In this document: positions 29,733 through 38,415 of the stretch, piece by piece | Layout of the letters: each line of letters opens with the position of its first letter | Position numbering within the stretch: the stretch's first letter is position 1 | Assembly: GCA_017624835.1 (NCBI GenBank) | Contig: JAGAMG010000026.1 | Span: forward strand, 1 to 64,000 | From: Lachnospiraceae bacterium | GTDB taxonomy: Bacteria > Bacillota > Clostridia > Lachnospirales > Lachnospiraceae | DNA length: 64,000 nt | Direction: 5' to 3' | The notes under the pieces: generated by a model | Database searches by the model: none | The model's input: only the letters and a program-made list of their open reading frames with translations | Told to the model about the DNA's origin: nothing | Made by a program: the position numbers and the translations under genes

Positions 29733-30917
29733 TTACAGCTCACCCTTTTTGTATTTTGCAACAATGTTTTGAATTCTTTCATTAGGATTCAGAAGGTCGC
29801 TGATGGAAGAATCATGATTTAAGGTGTCAATAATATAGGCAATGTATTTGCTCATATCACAGTTGATATACCACTCCCTCTGAAGTAAATCGGGGGTCTG
29901 ATAAATCAGGTTGGTGGTCAGAACCTTGTCAATAATTCCGCTTTCGTACGCCTTGTCAAACTTGTCCAAACCATTGGTAAACAAACCGAAGGTGGAGAAG
30001 ACGAAAATCTTGTTTGCCTTACGTGCTTTCAAAGCAGCAGCAACTTCTAAAACGCTTTCACCGGAGGAAATCATATCGTCAATGATAATCATATCCTTTC
30101 CTTCTACGCTGGTACCCAAAAATTCATGAGCAACAATGGGGTTACGACCATTTACAATTCTGGTATAATCACGTCTCTTATAGAACATACCCATATCAAG
30201 ACCTAAAACATTGGCCACATAAATGGCACGACTCATACCGCCTTCATCAGGGCTGATTACCATCATATGGTCGGAATCAATCTGTAAGTCTTTTACATTG
30301 CGAAGCAGACCCTTGATAAACTGATATGCAGGCTGTACGGTTTCAAAGCCGTGAAGGGGGATTGCATTTTGTACTCTGGGGTCATGAGCATCAAAGGTAA
30401 TGATATTATCAACACCCATTCTCACAAGCTCCTGTAATGCCAATGCACAATCCAAGGATTCACGAGAGGTTCTCTTATGCTGGCGACTTTCATAAAGGAA
30501 AGGCATAATCACAGTAATACGACGACCCTTTCCGCCAACTGCTGCAATAATTCTCTTTAAATCCTGATAATGGTCATCGGGAGACATGTGATTCTCGTGT
30601 CCGCCTAAGGAATAGGTCAGGGAGTAATTTAATACATCAACCAATAAATAAAGGTCGGTACCACGAACGGATTCCATAATCATACCCTTTGCTTCACCGG
30701 AACCAAAACGGGGAACCTTGGCATCCAATAAATAGGAATCTCTTTGATAACCGGAAAATGCAAGGGAGTCCTTGTGCTCGCTTTCGCGCTCTGCACGCCA
30801 TTTTACCAGATATTGATCAACCTGCTCTCCCAATGTCTTACATCCCGGTAGGGAAATGATTCCTAAGGAACCAACGGGTATGGTTTCTAAGTTTCTTTTT
30901 TCTTCGCGGTTGCCCAT
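29733..30917 (-). CDS. prs: Ribose-phosphate pyrophosphokinase, extended form
   Basis: Makes PRPP from ribose 5-phosphate and ATP for nucleotides, His and Trp. 394 residues, about 75 longer than classical Prs, with a longer N-terminus (to about residue 60) and a C-terminal extension. Core motifs: IMPFLYESRQHKR (flexible loop), TFDAHDPRVQNAIP, VISPDEGGMSRAIYVAN and the PRPP loop MIIIDDMISSGESV. Bacterial relatives of this length occur in Clostridia. GTGAGGA upstream. It lies 17 bases after the helicase-loader gene in a murC-dnaD-dnaC-prs cluster. Confidence 0.92.
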   Translation of the reverse strand: MGNREEKRNLETIPVGSLGIISLPGCKTLGEQVDQYLVKWRAERESEHKDSLAFSGYQRDSYLLDAKVPRFGSGEAKGMIMESVRGTDLYLLVDVLNYSLTYSLGGHENHMSPDDHYQDLKRIIAAVGGKGRRITVIMPFLYESRQHKRTSRESLDCALALQELVRMGVDNIITFDAHDPRVQNAIPLHGFETVQPAYQFIKGLLRNVKDLQIDSDHMMVISPDEGGMSRAIYVANVLGLDMGMFYKRRDYTRIVNGRNPIVAHEFLGTSVEGKDMIIIDDMISSGESVLEVAAALKARKANKIFVFSTFGLFTNGLDKFDKAYESGIIDKVLTTNLIYQTPDLLQREWYINCDMSKYIAYIIDTLNHDSSISDLLNPNERIQNIVAKYKKGEL

Positions 30918-30934
30918 GAAAAAATCCTCACTTT

Positions 30935-31927
30935 CTATGAATTCACTAGATTTGAATTACGTTTTTTGTACATGCGTATGTCAGGACCGGTAAGCTTACA
31001 AATAGTGTAATTGCTGGTAATCCTGGAAAATATTCTGTCTGAATAACGGTCACGCAGCTCTTCCAAACTTAAATTGGTAGATATGATAGTTGATTTCTTT
31101 GCTAAATGTCGTTCATTAAGCAAGGAAAATAACTGGGATGTTACAAAAGTATTGGTAACCTCTGTGCCCAAATCGTCAATTATCACCAAATCGCAATTAT
31201 ATATGTCTTTGTAAAAATTGTAAAGAGCATCTTTTGACTTTATATCAAAAGAATAGCGTGCGAGGGTGTCAAATAACCCTGAAGAACTGAAATAGATAAC
31301 AGAATGTCCGCCTTGCAAAATTTCCCCGGCAACACATCCTGACAAAAAACTTTTACCTGTACCTACTGTACCATAAAAGAAGAGATTGTGGTAGTCTTGT
31401 TTAAAGTTTTGTACAAAATTTCGACAAATATCCACGCATCTCTGAAAACGGGTTAAATCCTCTCCCTGATAGTATTCATAGGAAAGGGTGGAAAAATTCT
31501 CTTTCGCAATCATTTCCTGAATATTGGATTGTTCATATAAAAGAGCAATTTCCTGACGATGAAAACAAGAGCATTTTTCTTTCATTCCATCGCTGCCTGT
31601 AATGTATCCTGTGTCATGACATAAGCTACAGTCGTAAATAGGTTCTAAATAGTCTGCAGGTAAGCCGGCGGACTCTAATAAAGCCTTCTTTTGCGAAGCG
31701 ATCTTTGCAAGGGTGGTACGAAGATTGTCCAACGCAGAGTCGTCGCCATTCAGCATAAGCTTCGCTTGGGATACGGAGATACTGCTAACGGAATTTTCCA
31801 GCTCCTGATAAGCAGGAAGCAGGTGGTATACCTTTTGCCGACGTTCCTCGGAAAGCCGGCGATTATAGTCACGGGTTTGTTCATATCCTTTTATGATGGA
31901 TTCATATTGTGTGTTGGTTAATGCCAC
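30935..31927 (-). CDS. ATP-binding replicative helicase loader (DnaC/DnaI family)
   Basis: AAA+ ATPase of 330 residues that loads the replicative helicase. Walker A FYGTVGTGKSFLSGC, Walker B VIIDDLGTE, sensor I IISTNLSLEEL and arginine-finger RYSDRIFSRI are present. The N-terminus carries a four-cysteine zinc region: CSLCHDTGYI and EKCSCFH, as in DnaI. GTG start with AAAGGAG eight bases upstream. It lies 23 bases after dnaD, an expected functional pairing. Confidence 0.93.
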   Translation of the reverse strand: MALTNTQYESIIKGYEQTRDYNRRLSEERRQKVYHLLPAYQELENSVSSISVSQAKLMLNGDDSALDNLRTTLAKIASQKKALLESAGLPADYLEPIYDCSLCHDTGYITGSDGMKEKCSCFHRQEIALLYEQSNIQEMIAKENFSTLSYEYYQGEDLTRFQRCVDICRNFVQNFKQDYHNLFFYGTVGTGKSFLSGCVAGEILQGGHSVIYFSSSGLFDTLARYSFDIKSKDALYNFYKDIYNCDLVIIDDLGTEVTNTFVTSQLFSLLNERHLAKKSTIISTNLSLEELRDRYSDRIFSRITSNYTICKLTGPDIRMYKKRNSNLVNS

Positions 31928-31950
31928 GACAAAGTCTCCTTTGTGTCATA

Positions 31951-33054
31951 TTAATTGCTTAACAGTTCACGTTCCAAGGCATCAAAGTCATAGGTGTTCT
32001 GGGTGAACTGATTGAATTTATTGGTGGAAGCAGGTTTGGGAGCAGTTTTCTTCTTTTGGTATAATTCATCAATCTTATGAATATCTGCTTTGTGATGTAC
32101 ATTATCGCGCTTCCAGCTGCTCAGAATACCTTCTGCATATTCAAAACGATGCTTGTCCGTTGCAAGAACAGTACGCTCACATGCTTCTAATATAATATCA
32201 GTAGTAAAACCGTATTCCTTGGTCCAGCGATTAATGTATTCCATTTCCTTGGCAGTAGGAGAAGTGCTTTTACCTAATTCATTCATAATGGAGTATACAC
32301 TCTTGTCGTATCTGGTAGAAAATTTCTGAGCCTGCTTGGGGGTGGTGATTCCTTCCTCTGCCCAATTTACAGCTACTTTTTCTATGTACTTAAAATCCTT
32401 CTTGCCACGGTCCACGCAGTACTGAAGCAGATAGTCAATCAAATCCTCTGAAAAATGAAGCACATCTGTGAAAAACAGAATGGTCTTTATTTCTGAAGGG
32501 GTTAAAGGCTTACCAATATAAGATTCTGCTATAAAAAGTAACTGAGCTGTTTCTTCTCTATTTTTAAATTCCTTAAGCTGATCCAGTGAGTACGCAGGCT
32601 TGATAAAGCCGGGAACCTCTGTGGAGGTTGCCTGAGTACTAATGGCAGGTGTGGGAGATGCTGCGTGAGTATTCATCGCTTCTTGCACGGGAACTGTCTG
32701 AGCTACAGAAGGAACAGGTGAAACATTTTGCGAAGAAGCATTTATTGTTGCAGCTGGACAGCATAAATCCCGCAGGTGTATTCCTGTAAGATTTTTTTCC
32801 TGGTCATAGTCCAAATCCAAGAGCTTTTGCTTTTCCCAATATTTTAATGCACGGATAACGTCCTTTTCTGTATGGTTAAACTTGTCCGCTATACCGGACA
32901 CACTAATAGCCTGATTGGCATTCATCATGCGAATCAGGTAAAAGTAAACCTTTAACTGTGCGTCGTTGGCATCCTTCATGTATTCGTCTATAAAGCGGTT
33001 GGGTATAACGGTGGAATCACCATAATTGTCTTTGTATATTGTTAAACGTGCCAT
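31951..33054 (-). CDS. DnaD-domain replication initiation protein
   Basis: 367 residues. A winged-helix N-terminal part (VIPNRFIDEYMKDANDAQLK, SGIADKFNHTEKDVIRALKY), an Ala/Pro/Thr-rich linker at about 115-160, and two C-terminal DnaD/DnaB_2-type helical domains with KDFKYIEKVAVNWAEEGITT and SSWKRDNVHHKADI. DnaD proteins remodel DNA and help recruit helicase with DnaI-type loaders, matching the next gene. ATG 33054 is chosen: AAAGGAT lies before it, and the longer start at 33081 has none. A cluster of DnaA-box-like sites lies upstream. Confidence 0.88.
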   Translation of the reverse strand: MARLTIYKDNYGDSTVIPNRFIDEYMKDANDAQLKVYFYLIRMMNANQAISVSGIADKFNHTEKDVIRALKYWEKQKLLDLDYDQEKNLTGIHLRDLCCPAATINASSQNVSPVPSVAQTVPVQEAMNTHAASPTPAISTQATSTEVPGFIKPAYSLDQLKEFKNREETAQLLFIAESYIGKPLTPSEIKTILFFTDVLHFSEDLIDYLLQYCVDRGKKDFKYIEKVAVNWAEEGITTPKQAQKFSTRYDKSVYSIMNELGKSTSPTAKEMEYINRWTKEYGFTTDIILEACERTVLATDKHRFEYAEGILSSWKRDNVHHKADIHKIDELYQKKKTAPKPASTNKFNQFTQNTYDFDALERELLSN

Positions 33055-33097
33055 GTATGTAATCCTTTCATTGCTCTTCACTTACGGAGCAAGACCA

Positions 33098-33103
33098 AGT
33101 ATA
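33098..33103 (-). promoter_or_regulatory. Likely -10 element of dnaD
   Basis: On the minus strand TATACT-type sequence (GTTATACTTGG) lies about 45 bases before the dnaD ATG. No clear -35 is seen at the right distance; the DnaA-box cluster begins about 70 bases further upstream, compatible with regulation by DnaA. Confidence 0.4.
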
Positions 33104-33174
33104 ACATAAGGATGAAAAAAAGGAAATAGTAAAAATGCCGGAAACCCTTGAAAACACTGGGGTTTTAGTAAAGA

Positions 33175-33342
33175 TGTGGATATGGTGGAAAATGTGGATA
33201 AGATTGTTTTTAGAAGAAAAAAATCGAAATTATACTGTGTTTTAAATAAAAAATATGAAAGAAATTTATCCACAGAAAAAATAAAAATATCCACAGAAAA
33301 AATTCCTGTATAAAAGAATTTTTCTGTGGATAATGTGGACAA
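33175..33342. promoter_or_regulatory. Cluster of six DnaA-box-like sequences upstream of dnaD
   Basis: Three exact consensus boxes TTATCCACA occur at 33266-33274 (+), 33193-33201 (-) and 33325-33333 (-). Three one-mismatch copies lie at 33175-33183 (TGTGGATAT), 33287-33295 (ATATCCACA) and 33334-33342 (TGTGGACAA). Six boxes in 168 bases, in very AT-rich DNA between murC and the dnaD-loader-prs operon, is far above chance. No dnaA, dnaN or other origin genes are near, so this is more likely a DnaA-regulatory or titration site than oriC. Confidence 0.8.
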
Positions 33343-34740
33343 CTATATTCCTAAAAGATTTTCGCCGATTTTAAGCACATCTCCGGCACCCATAGTTATC
33401 AACAGGTCACCGTTTATGCAATTTTCCAATAAGAAATTTTCAATCTCATCAAAAGACGGGAAATAGAAGCATTCCTGCCCCAAATCCTGAATAGCCTTCT
33501 GTAAGGTTTCGGAGCTGATGCCTAAGGTATCTGTTTCACGGGCTGCATAGATGTCTGCCAAAACAACCTTATCTGCCAAGGATAATGCTTTTGCAAAGTC
33601 TTCCATAAAAGCCTTGGTACGAGTATAGGTATGGGGCTGGAAAACACACCATAATGTTTTGTGCGGATAATTTTGAGCTGCGGTCAGGGTGGCAGTGATT
33701 TCCGTGGGATGATGAGCATAGTCATCAATTATGGTTACACCGCCGATGGTTCCCTTGTATTCAAATCTTCGGTCGGTACCATGGAAATCCTTGAGAGCGG
33801 CAGCAGTTACTTTGCGGTCTAAGCAAAGTACATCTGCCAGAGCGATGGCAGCAAGGGCATTGCTCACATTATGTTCACCGGGAACCTGTAACTGAAATGT
33901 TTCAGCAGGCTTATTAGACACTGTCAACGTAAAGCAGGGATAACCTGTTTCATCATAGGAAATTGCAGTTGCAGAATAATCAGCAGGGGTACCTTCGCTG
34001 GTAGTCTGATTACAGGAGTAGGTAATAACCTTGCAGGAAAGTCCTTCGGTAATCTCACTATATTGGGGAATGTCACCGTTAATAATCAGGCAACCATCCT
34101 CCGGTAACAGCTTTGCAAATTCCCGGAAGGAATTGCGGATATCTGCTAAATCCTTAAAGAAATCCAAATGGTCTTCTTCTATATTAAGGATAATACCGAT
34201 TTTAGGGAAAAAGCTTAAGAAGCTGTTGGTATATTCACAGGCTTCTGTTACAAAAAGGTCTGTTTTACCCACTCGGATATTTCCACCGATGGTTTTTAAA
34301 ATACCTCCAATGGATAGAGTAGGATCAGTATCCGCCTTTAATAAAATTTCGCTGACCATGGAGGTGGTAGTAGTTTTTCCGTGGGTACCGCTAATGGCAA
34401 TGGGAGTCCGGTAATTTTTCATAATCTGTCCTAAAAGCTGTGCCCGGGAAAGGTAAGGAATATTTTTGCTGACGGTTGCGATATATTCAGGATTGTCTTC
34501 GTGTACGGCACTGGTGAATACTACACAGTCAATATCATCGGTAATATTTTCAGACCGTTGTCCATAAAATACAGTAATTCCCTTTTGGATAAGACCCTCT
34601 GTCAGGGCGCTTTTGGTGCGGTCAGAGCCGGACACCTTAAAACCGGCATCTGCCAGGATTTCTGCCAGACCGCTCATGCTGATGCCACCGATGCCCACAA
34701 AGTAAATGGATGTTGGATTGTTAAAGTCTATCTGATACAT
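33343..34740 (-). CDS. murC: UDP-N-acetylmuramate-L-alanine ligase
   Basis: Adds L-alanine to UDP-MurNAc in the cytosolic stage of peptidoglycan synthesis. 465 residues. Motifs: IYFVGIGGISMSGLAEIL (UDP-sugar binding), the ATP loop ISGTHGKTTTTSMV, EACEYTNSFLSFFPKIGIIL in frame, LNIEEDHLDFF, DDYAHHPTEI and VFQPHTYTRT. Promoter at 34783-34811. The stop lies directly next to the last DnaA-box-like site. Confidence 0.96.
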   Translation of the reverse strand: MYQIDFNNPTSIYFVGIGGISMSGLAEILADAGFKVSGSDRTKSALTEGLIQKGITVFYGQRSENITDDIDCVVFTSAVHEDNPEYIATVSKNIPYLSRAQLLGQIMKNYRTPIAISGTHGKTTTTSMVSEILLKADTDPTLSIGGILKTIGGNIRVGKTDLFVTEACEYTNSFLSFFPKIGIILNIEEDHLDFFKDLADIRNSFREFAKLLPEDGCLIINGDIPQYSEITEGLSCKVITYSCNQTTSEGTPADYSATAISYDETGYPCFTLTVSNKPAETFQLQVPGEHNVSNALAAIALADVLCLDRKVTAAALKDFHGTDRRFEYKGTIGGVTIIDDYAHHPTEITATLTAAQNYPHKTLWCVFQPHTYTRTKAFMEDFAKALSLADKVVLADIYAARETDTLGISSETLQKAIQDLGQECFYFPSFDEIENFLLENCINGDLLITMGAGDVLKIGENLLGI

Positions 34741-34782
34741 AATTGCGTTTCCTTTATATTCAAATTTTTAATAATACTATAT

Positions 34783-34811
34783 ATTATACGCGGATATTTA
34801 CTAAAAAACAA
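34783..34811 (-). promoter_or_regulatory. Promoter of murC
   Basis: Minus strand: -35 TTGTTT (34806-34811), 17-base spacer, -10 TATAAT (34783-34788). Start near 34776, leader of about 36 bases with AAAGGAAAC. Confidence 0.65.
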
Positions 34812-34896
34812 ATGTAAATTGAAAATGTGTAAAATGTCTATCTTAAAAGAAAGTAAATAATTTTGTCTTGGTAGAAATTTACAAAATATTACGACA

Positions 34897-34938
34897 AAAA
34901 TCGGCAAATATGTAAATAATGGATATAAAATCGGCAAA
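34897..34938. repeat. Two direct 12-base repeats in the murC-glgC divergent region
   Basis: AAAATCGGCAAA occurs at 34897-34908 and again at 34927-34938, 30 bases apart (about three helical turns), just upstream of the glgC promoter. The spacing suits two regulator dimers on one DNA face. The rest of the 305-base gap is AT-rich and holds the two divergent promoters. Confidence 0.5.
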
Positions 34939-34964
34939 AAAACAAAAAATATTTGGAATTAATA

Positions 34965-34993
34965 TTCACTTTCGAGGGTAGGTGTGCTATAAT
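34965..34993 (+). promoter_or_regulatory. Promoter of the glgC-glgD operon
   Basis: -35 TTCACT (34965-34970), 17-base spacer, perfect -10 TATAAT (34988-34993). Leader of about 45 bases to the glgC ATG. Confidence 0.75.
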
Positions 34994-35045
34994 CAAATAA
35001 CAAAATATTACCAACAGGTAGAGAAGGCTAGATTGAGGTGAGGAC

Positions 35046-36317
35046 ATGATTAAAAAAGAAATGATTGCCATGCTTTTGGCTGGCGGACAGGGAAGCCGTC
35101 TTGGAGTATTGACCTCCAAGGTTGCAAAGCCTGCAGTAGCATTTGGTGGAAAATATCGTATTATTGATTTCCCACTTTCTAATTGTATTAACTCCGGCGT
35201 TGATACAGTAGGTGTATTGACACAGTATCAGCCCTTGCGGTTAAATTCCCATATTGGTATCGGTATCCCTTGGGATTTGGACCGTAATATTGGAGGTGTA
35301 ACTGTACTTCCACCTTATGAGAAGAGTACCAACAGTGAATGGTATACCGGTACTGCAAATGCAATTTATCAGAATTTGGAATACATGGAGAGTTACAATC
35401 CTGAGTATGTTCTGATTCTTTCCGGTGACCATATTTATAAGATGGATTATGAAGTAATGCTTGATTTTCATAAGGCAAACAATGCGGAGGTAACTATCGC
35501 TGTTATGCCCGTGCCTATGGAGGAAGCAAGTCGTTTCGGTATTATGATTACCGATGAGGATAAAAAGATTGTTGACTTTGAAGAGAAGCCTGCAAATCCC
35601 AGAAGTAATCTGGCAAGTATGGGTATTTATATCTTTAGCTGGAAGACATTGAGAGAGGCTCTGATTAAAATGGCTGAACAGCCGGCTCTTGACTTTGGTA
35701 AGCATGTAATTCCATATTGCCGTGAAAAGGGTGCTCCTATGTATGCATATGAGTTTACCGGTTATTGGAAGGATGTAGGTACTCTCAGTTCTTATTGGGA
35801 AGCAAATATGGAGCTGATTGATATTGTTCCCGAGTTTAATCTTTATGAAGAATATTGGAAGATTTACACCAAAAGTGAGATTCAGCCTCCACAGTATATT
35901 GCAGCGGACAGTGTGGTAGAGCGCAGCATTATCGGTGAGGGTACGGATATTTATGGTGAGGTTTACAATTCTGTAATCGGATGTGGCGTTACCATTGGTA
36001 AGGGAACCGTTGTACGGGATTCCATTATTATGAATCAGACTCAGATTGGTGATGGCTGTGAGTTAAACAAGGCGATTATCGCAGAAAATGCAACCATTGG
36101 AAATAACGTAAAGCTGGGTGTTGGTGAAGAGGCTGACAATGATACGGCTCCTCATATTTACAATCAGGGAATTGTAACCATTGGAGAAAAGAGCGTGGTT
36201 CCTAATGGTATCAGCATTGGCAAGAACTCCGTGGTATTTGGAGTTACAACCGCTGCCGATTATGAAGATTCCCATCTTGCAAGCGGCAAAACATTGATTA
36301 AGGCAGGTGAAGAGTAG
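35046..36317 (+). CDS. glgC: Glucose-1-phosphate adenylyltransferase
   Basis: Makes ADP-glucose, the committed step of glycogen synthesis. 423 residues. [20 protein letters not shown] is the nucleotide site, [13 protein letters not shown] and [17 protein letters not shown] the metal and sugar site, [18 protein letters not shown] the glucose-1-phosphate region, and a left-handed beta-helix of hexapeptide repeats closes the chain. GAGGTGAGGAC precedes the ATG. Its TAG overlaps the GTG of glgD by one base. Confidence 0.96.
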   Translation: MIKKEMIAMLLAGGQGSRLGVLTSKVAKPAVAFGGKYRIIDFPLSNCINSGVDTVGVLTQYQPLRLNSHIGIGIPWDLDRNIGGVTVLPPYEKSTNSEWYTGTANAIYQNLEYMESYNPEYVLILSGDHIYKMDYEVMLDFHKANNAEVTIAVMPVPMEEASRFGIMITDEDKKIVDFEEKPANPRSNLASMGIYIFSWKTLREALIKMAEQPALDFGKHVIPYCREKGAPMYAYEFTGYWKDVGTLSSYWEANMELIDIVPEFNLYEEYWKIYTKSEIQPPQYIAADSVVERSIIGEGTDIYGEVYNSVIGCGVTIGKGTVVRDSIIMNQTQIGDGCELNKAIIAENATIGNNVKLGVGEEADNDTAPHIYNQGIVTIGEKSVVPNGISIGKNSVVFGVTTAADYEDSHLASGKTLIKAGEE

Positions 36318-37435
36318 TGAGAGCGATTGGAATTATTTTAGCAGGCGGCAATAATCATAGAATGAAAGAGCTTTCCCAAAAGAGGGCTGTTTGTGCAATG
36401 CCCATAGCAGGTAGCTATCGCAGCATTGACTTTACATTAAGTAATATGTCCAATTCACATATTCAAAAGGTAGCAGTACTTACACAATATAATGCTAAAA
36501 GCCTGAATGAGCATTTGAATTCCTCTAAGTGGTGGGATTTTGGACGTAAACAGGGTGGCTTGTATGTATTCACTCCTGTAGTGACCGCTGAGAACAGCAA
36601 TTGGTACAGAGGAACCGCAGATGCAATGTATCAGAACCTTGATTTCTTGAAAAACAGCCATGAGCCTTATGTTGTGATTGCATCCGGTGATGGTGTTTAC
36701 AAGATTGATTTTAATAAGGTATTAGAATACCATATTGAGAAAAAGGCTGATATTACCGTTGTATGCCGTGATATGGAGAAGGGTACCAATATTGAAAGAT
36801 TTGGTACTGTGAAGATGAATGAGGAAAGCCGTATTGAGGAATTTGAGGAGAAGCCTTTACAGGCAAAGACCAATACTATTTCCTGCGGTATCTATGTAAT
36901 TCGTCGTCGTCTGTTGATTGAAATGATTGAAAAATGTGCAGAGGAAGACAGACATGATTTTGTAAAGGATATTCTCATTCGTTACAAGGATATCAAGAGA
37001 ATCTTCGGATATAAAATGAAGGATTATTGGAGAAATATCGCTTCTGTGGAAGATTACTACAACACCAATATGGATTTCCTGAAGCCGGAGGTGCGTAACT
37101 ACTTCTTTAAGTAGTATCCCGATATTTATTCCAAGGTGGATGACCTTCCTCCTGCAAAATATAATACAGGTGCAGATATCAAGAACAGCTTGATTTCCAG
37201 TGGCTGTATTGTTAACGGTACTGTTGAAAATTCAGTTATTTTCAAGAAGAGCTATATTGGAAATAATTGTGTTATCAAGAATTCCATCATTTTAAATGAT
37301 GTTTATATAGGAGATAACACCTATATTGAAAACTGTATTGTGGAGAGCCGCGATACAATTCGTGCAAATTCCCGCTTCGTTGGAGAAGGTGATATCAAGA
37401 TTGTTGTAGAACGCAATGAGAGATATGTAATCTAA
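36317..37435 (+). pseudogene. glgD: GlgD subunit of glucose-1-phosphate adenylyltransferase, interrupted by an in-frame TAG
   Basis: GlgD is the regulatory partner of GlgC in Firmicutes. The reading frame opens at GTG 36317 (RAIGIILAGGNNHRMKELSQ) and is interrupted after codon 265 by TAG at 37112-37114, between VRNYFFK and YPDIYSKVDDLPPAKYNTG. The same frame then continues intact to TAA at 37435, encoding the C-terminal beta-helix (ADIKNSLISSGCIVNGTVEN, NERYVI). One C-to-T change of a CAG glutamine codon explains it. The total of 372 codons is the normal length. Either a recent nonsense mutation, a sequencing error, or amber readthrough. The truncated product keeps the nucleotidyltransferase-like domain. 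Confidence 0.88.
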
Positions 37436-37485
37436 CGATTGACTAATGAATGACAAAAGATGACAGGCTGAAGGGGGCAATGCAT

Positions 37486-37761
37486 ATGAAGATTACAGAT
37501 GTTCGTGTTCGTAAAATTACAAAAGAAGGTAAGATGAAGGCTATTGTTTCAATTACTTTGGATGATGAATTTGTAGTACATGATATCAAGGTAATTGAAG
37601 GCGAGAAAGGGGTGTTTATCGCCATGCCCAGCAAGAAAGCCACTGATGGGGAATACAGGGATATTGCACATCCCATTAATTCCTCCACCAGGGAAAGCAT
37701 TCAGAAGATTATTCTGGAGAGCTACGAGAAGGCTTTAGAAGAGCCGGATGATGTAATTTAG
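37486..37761 (+). CDS. spoVG: Septation and sporulation regulator SpoVG
   Basis: SpoVG-family nucleic-acid-binding regulator (91 residues). It begins [20 protein letters not shown] and contains [20 protein letters not shown] and [12 protein letters not shown], all family signatures. In Bacillus it affects asymmetric septation and gene expression. AGGGGG precedes an overlapping ATGCATATG pair; the second ATG (37486) is preferred. It follows glgD by 50 bases and may share the transcript. Terminator at 37781. Confidence 0.95.
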   Translation: MKITDVRVRKITKEGKMKAIVSITLDDEFVVHDIKVIEGEKGVFIAMPSKKATDGEYRDIAHPINSSTRESIQKIILESYEKALEEPDDVI

Positions 37762-37780
37762 TTTTAAAATAAAAGGAAAG

Positions 37781-37809
37781 AGGAGACTGTGGCAACGCAG
37801 TCTCCTTTG
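37781..37809 (+). terminator. Terminator after spoVG
   Basis: GGAGACTG (37782-37789) and CAGTCTCC (37798-37805) form an eight-base stem with an eight-base loop, followed by TTTG. Confidence 0.75.
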
Positions 37810-37854
37810 TGTATGGTGTACTTTGCTACATATGTTTTAGAGGAGAGAGAATAA

Positions 37855-38325
37855 TTGAGTATGGAAAAGAAAAATAAAGGGATGATATGGATACTGTTTG
37901 TTATTGGAGTTGTTTTAGTTGGCGGAATCATTTTCCGCATAACCAAGCCATGGCAAAATTCTGTTGCACCACATTCACAAGTGGAAGCAGAGGGAATAGC
38001 AGAAAGTTATATAAAGGATGCCCTGCCCACAGAGGAATTGACGGAAATCATTTTCTGGAGCGGTGATACTCCAATCAGTATAGGAAAGAGGGAAGACATT
38101 ACTAAAATTCAGGAATGCCTTCATTCTATGAAAGGGAAAAAGGTAGAAGCTGATGGGGAGGATGTTCCCGCCGGTTTTGTTCGAATTGAGCTGGTATATC
38201 AAAAGCAGAAGATTTCTCTTAGCATGCAGAGTAAAAGGATCAATATAAACGGGACTATATATAATATGGAGGATGCCAATCCTTTGATTGATTTGTGCAG
38301 AAGCATTGCGGAAAGAAATGGGTAA
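37855..38325 (+). CDS. Hypothetical single-pass membrane protein
   Basis: No family recognised. 156 residues from TTG 37855, or 154 from ATG 37861; GAGGAGAG suits the TTG better. One N-terminal membrane segment (GMIWILFVIGVVLVGGIIF) and an extracytoplasmic domain of about 120 residues (TEELTEIIFWSGDTPISIGK, VRIELVYQKQKISLS). The domain looks like a small alpha/beta fold. Monocistronic, with terminators on both sides. Confidence 0.6.
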   Translation: MSMEKKNKGMIWILFVIGVVLVGGIIFRITKPWQNSVAPHSQVEAEGIAESYIKDALPTEELTEIIFWSGDTPISIGKREDITKIQECLHSMKGKKVEADGEDVPAGFVRIELVYQKQKISLSMQSKRININGTIYNMEDANPLIDLCRSIAERNG

Positions 38326-38337
38326 GAATATAAAAAT

Positions 38338-38392
38338 CTCTCCGGGAATTTGATTTATTCAGGTGTACTCGCCTAAAAAGATTCCCGGAGAG
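38338..38392. terminator. Bidirectional terminator
   Basis: CTCTCCGGGAAT (38338-38349) pairs with ATTCCCGGAGAG (38381-38392); an inner AGGTG/CGCCT stem lies in the loop. It separates two convergent genes. Confidence 0.85.
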
Positions 38393-38415
38393 GTTTATTA
38401 TTGGAACAATATAAA

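Noticed and set aside
29627..29782. 52-residue N-terminal extension of BioY
   Set aside because: It would cover the prs terminator and part of prs, is basic and unlike BioY, and a better start exists at 29626.
33082..33342. 86-codon minus-strand ORF between murC and dnaD
   Set aside because: Low-complexity Phe/Ser/Leu-rich translation of AT-rich DNA that holds the DnaA-box cluster; no ribosome binding site.
33175..33342. Chromosomal origin (oriC)
   Set aside because: DnaA boxes are present but there is no dnaA, dnaN, recF or gyr gene nearby; regulatory or titration site is more likely.
37136..37435. 99-codon ORF as an independent gene
   Set aside because: It is the C-terminal beta-helix of GlgD in the same frame as the upstream part, split by one TAG; no own ribosome binding site.
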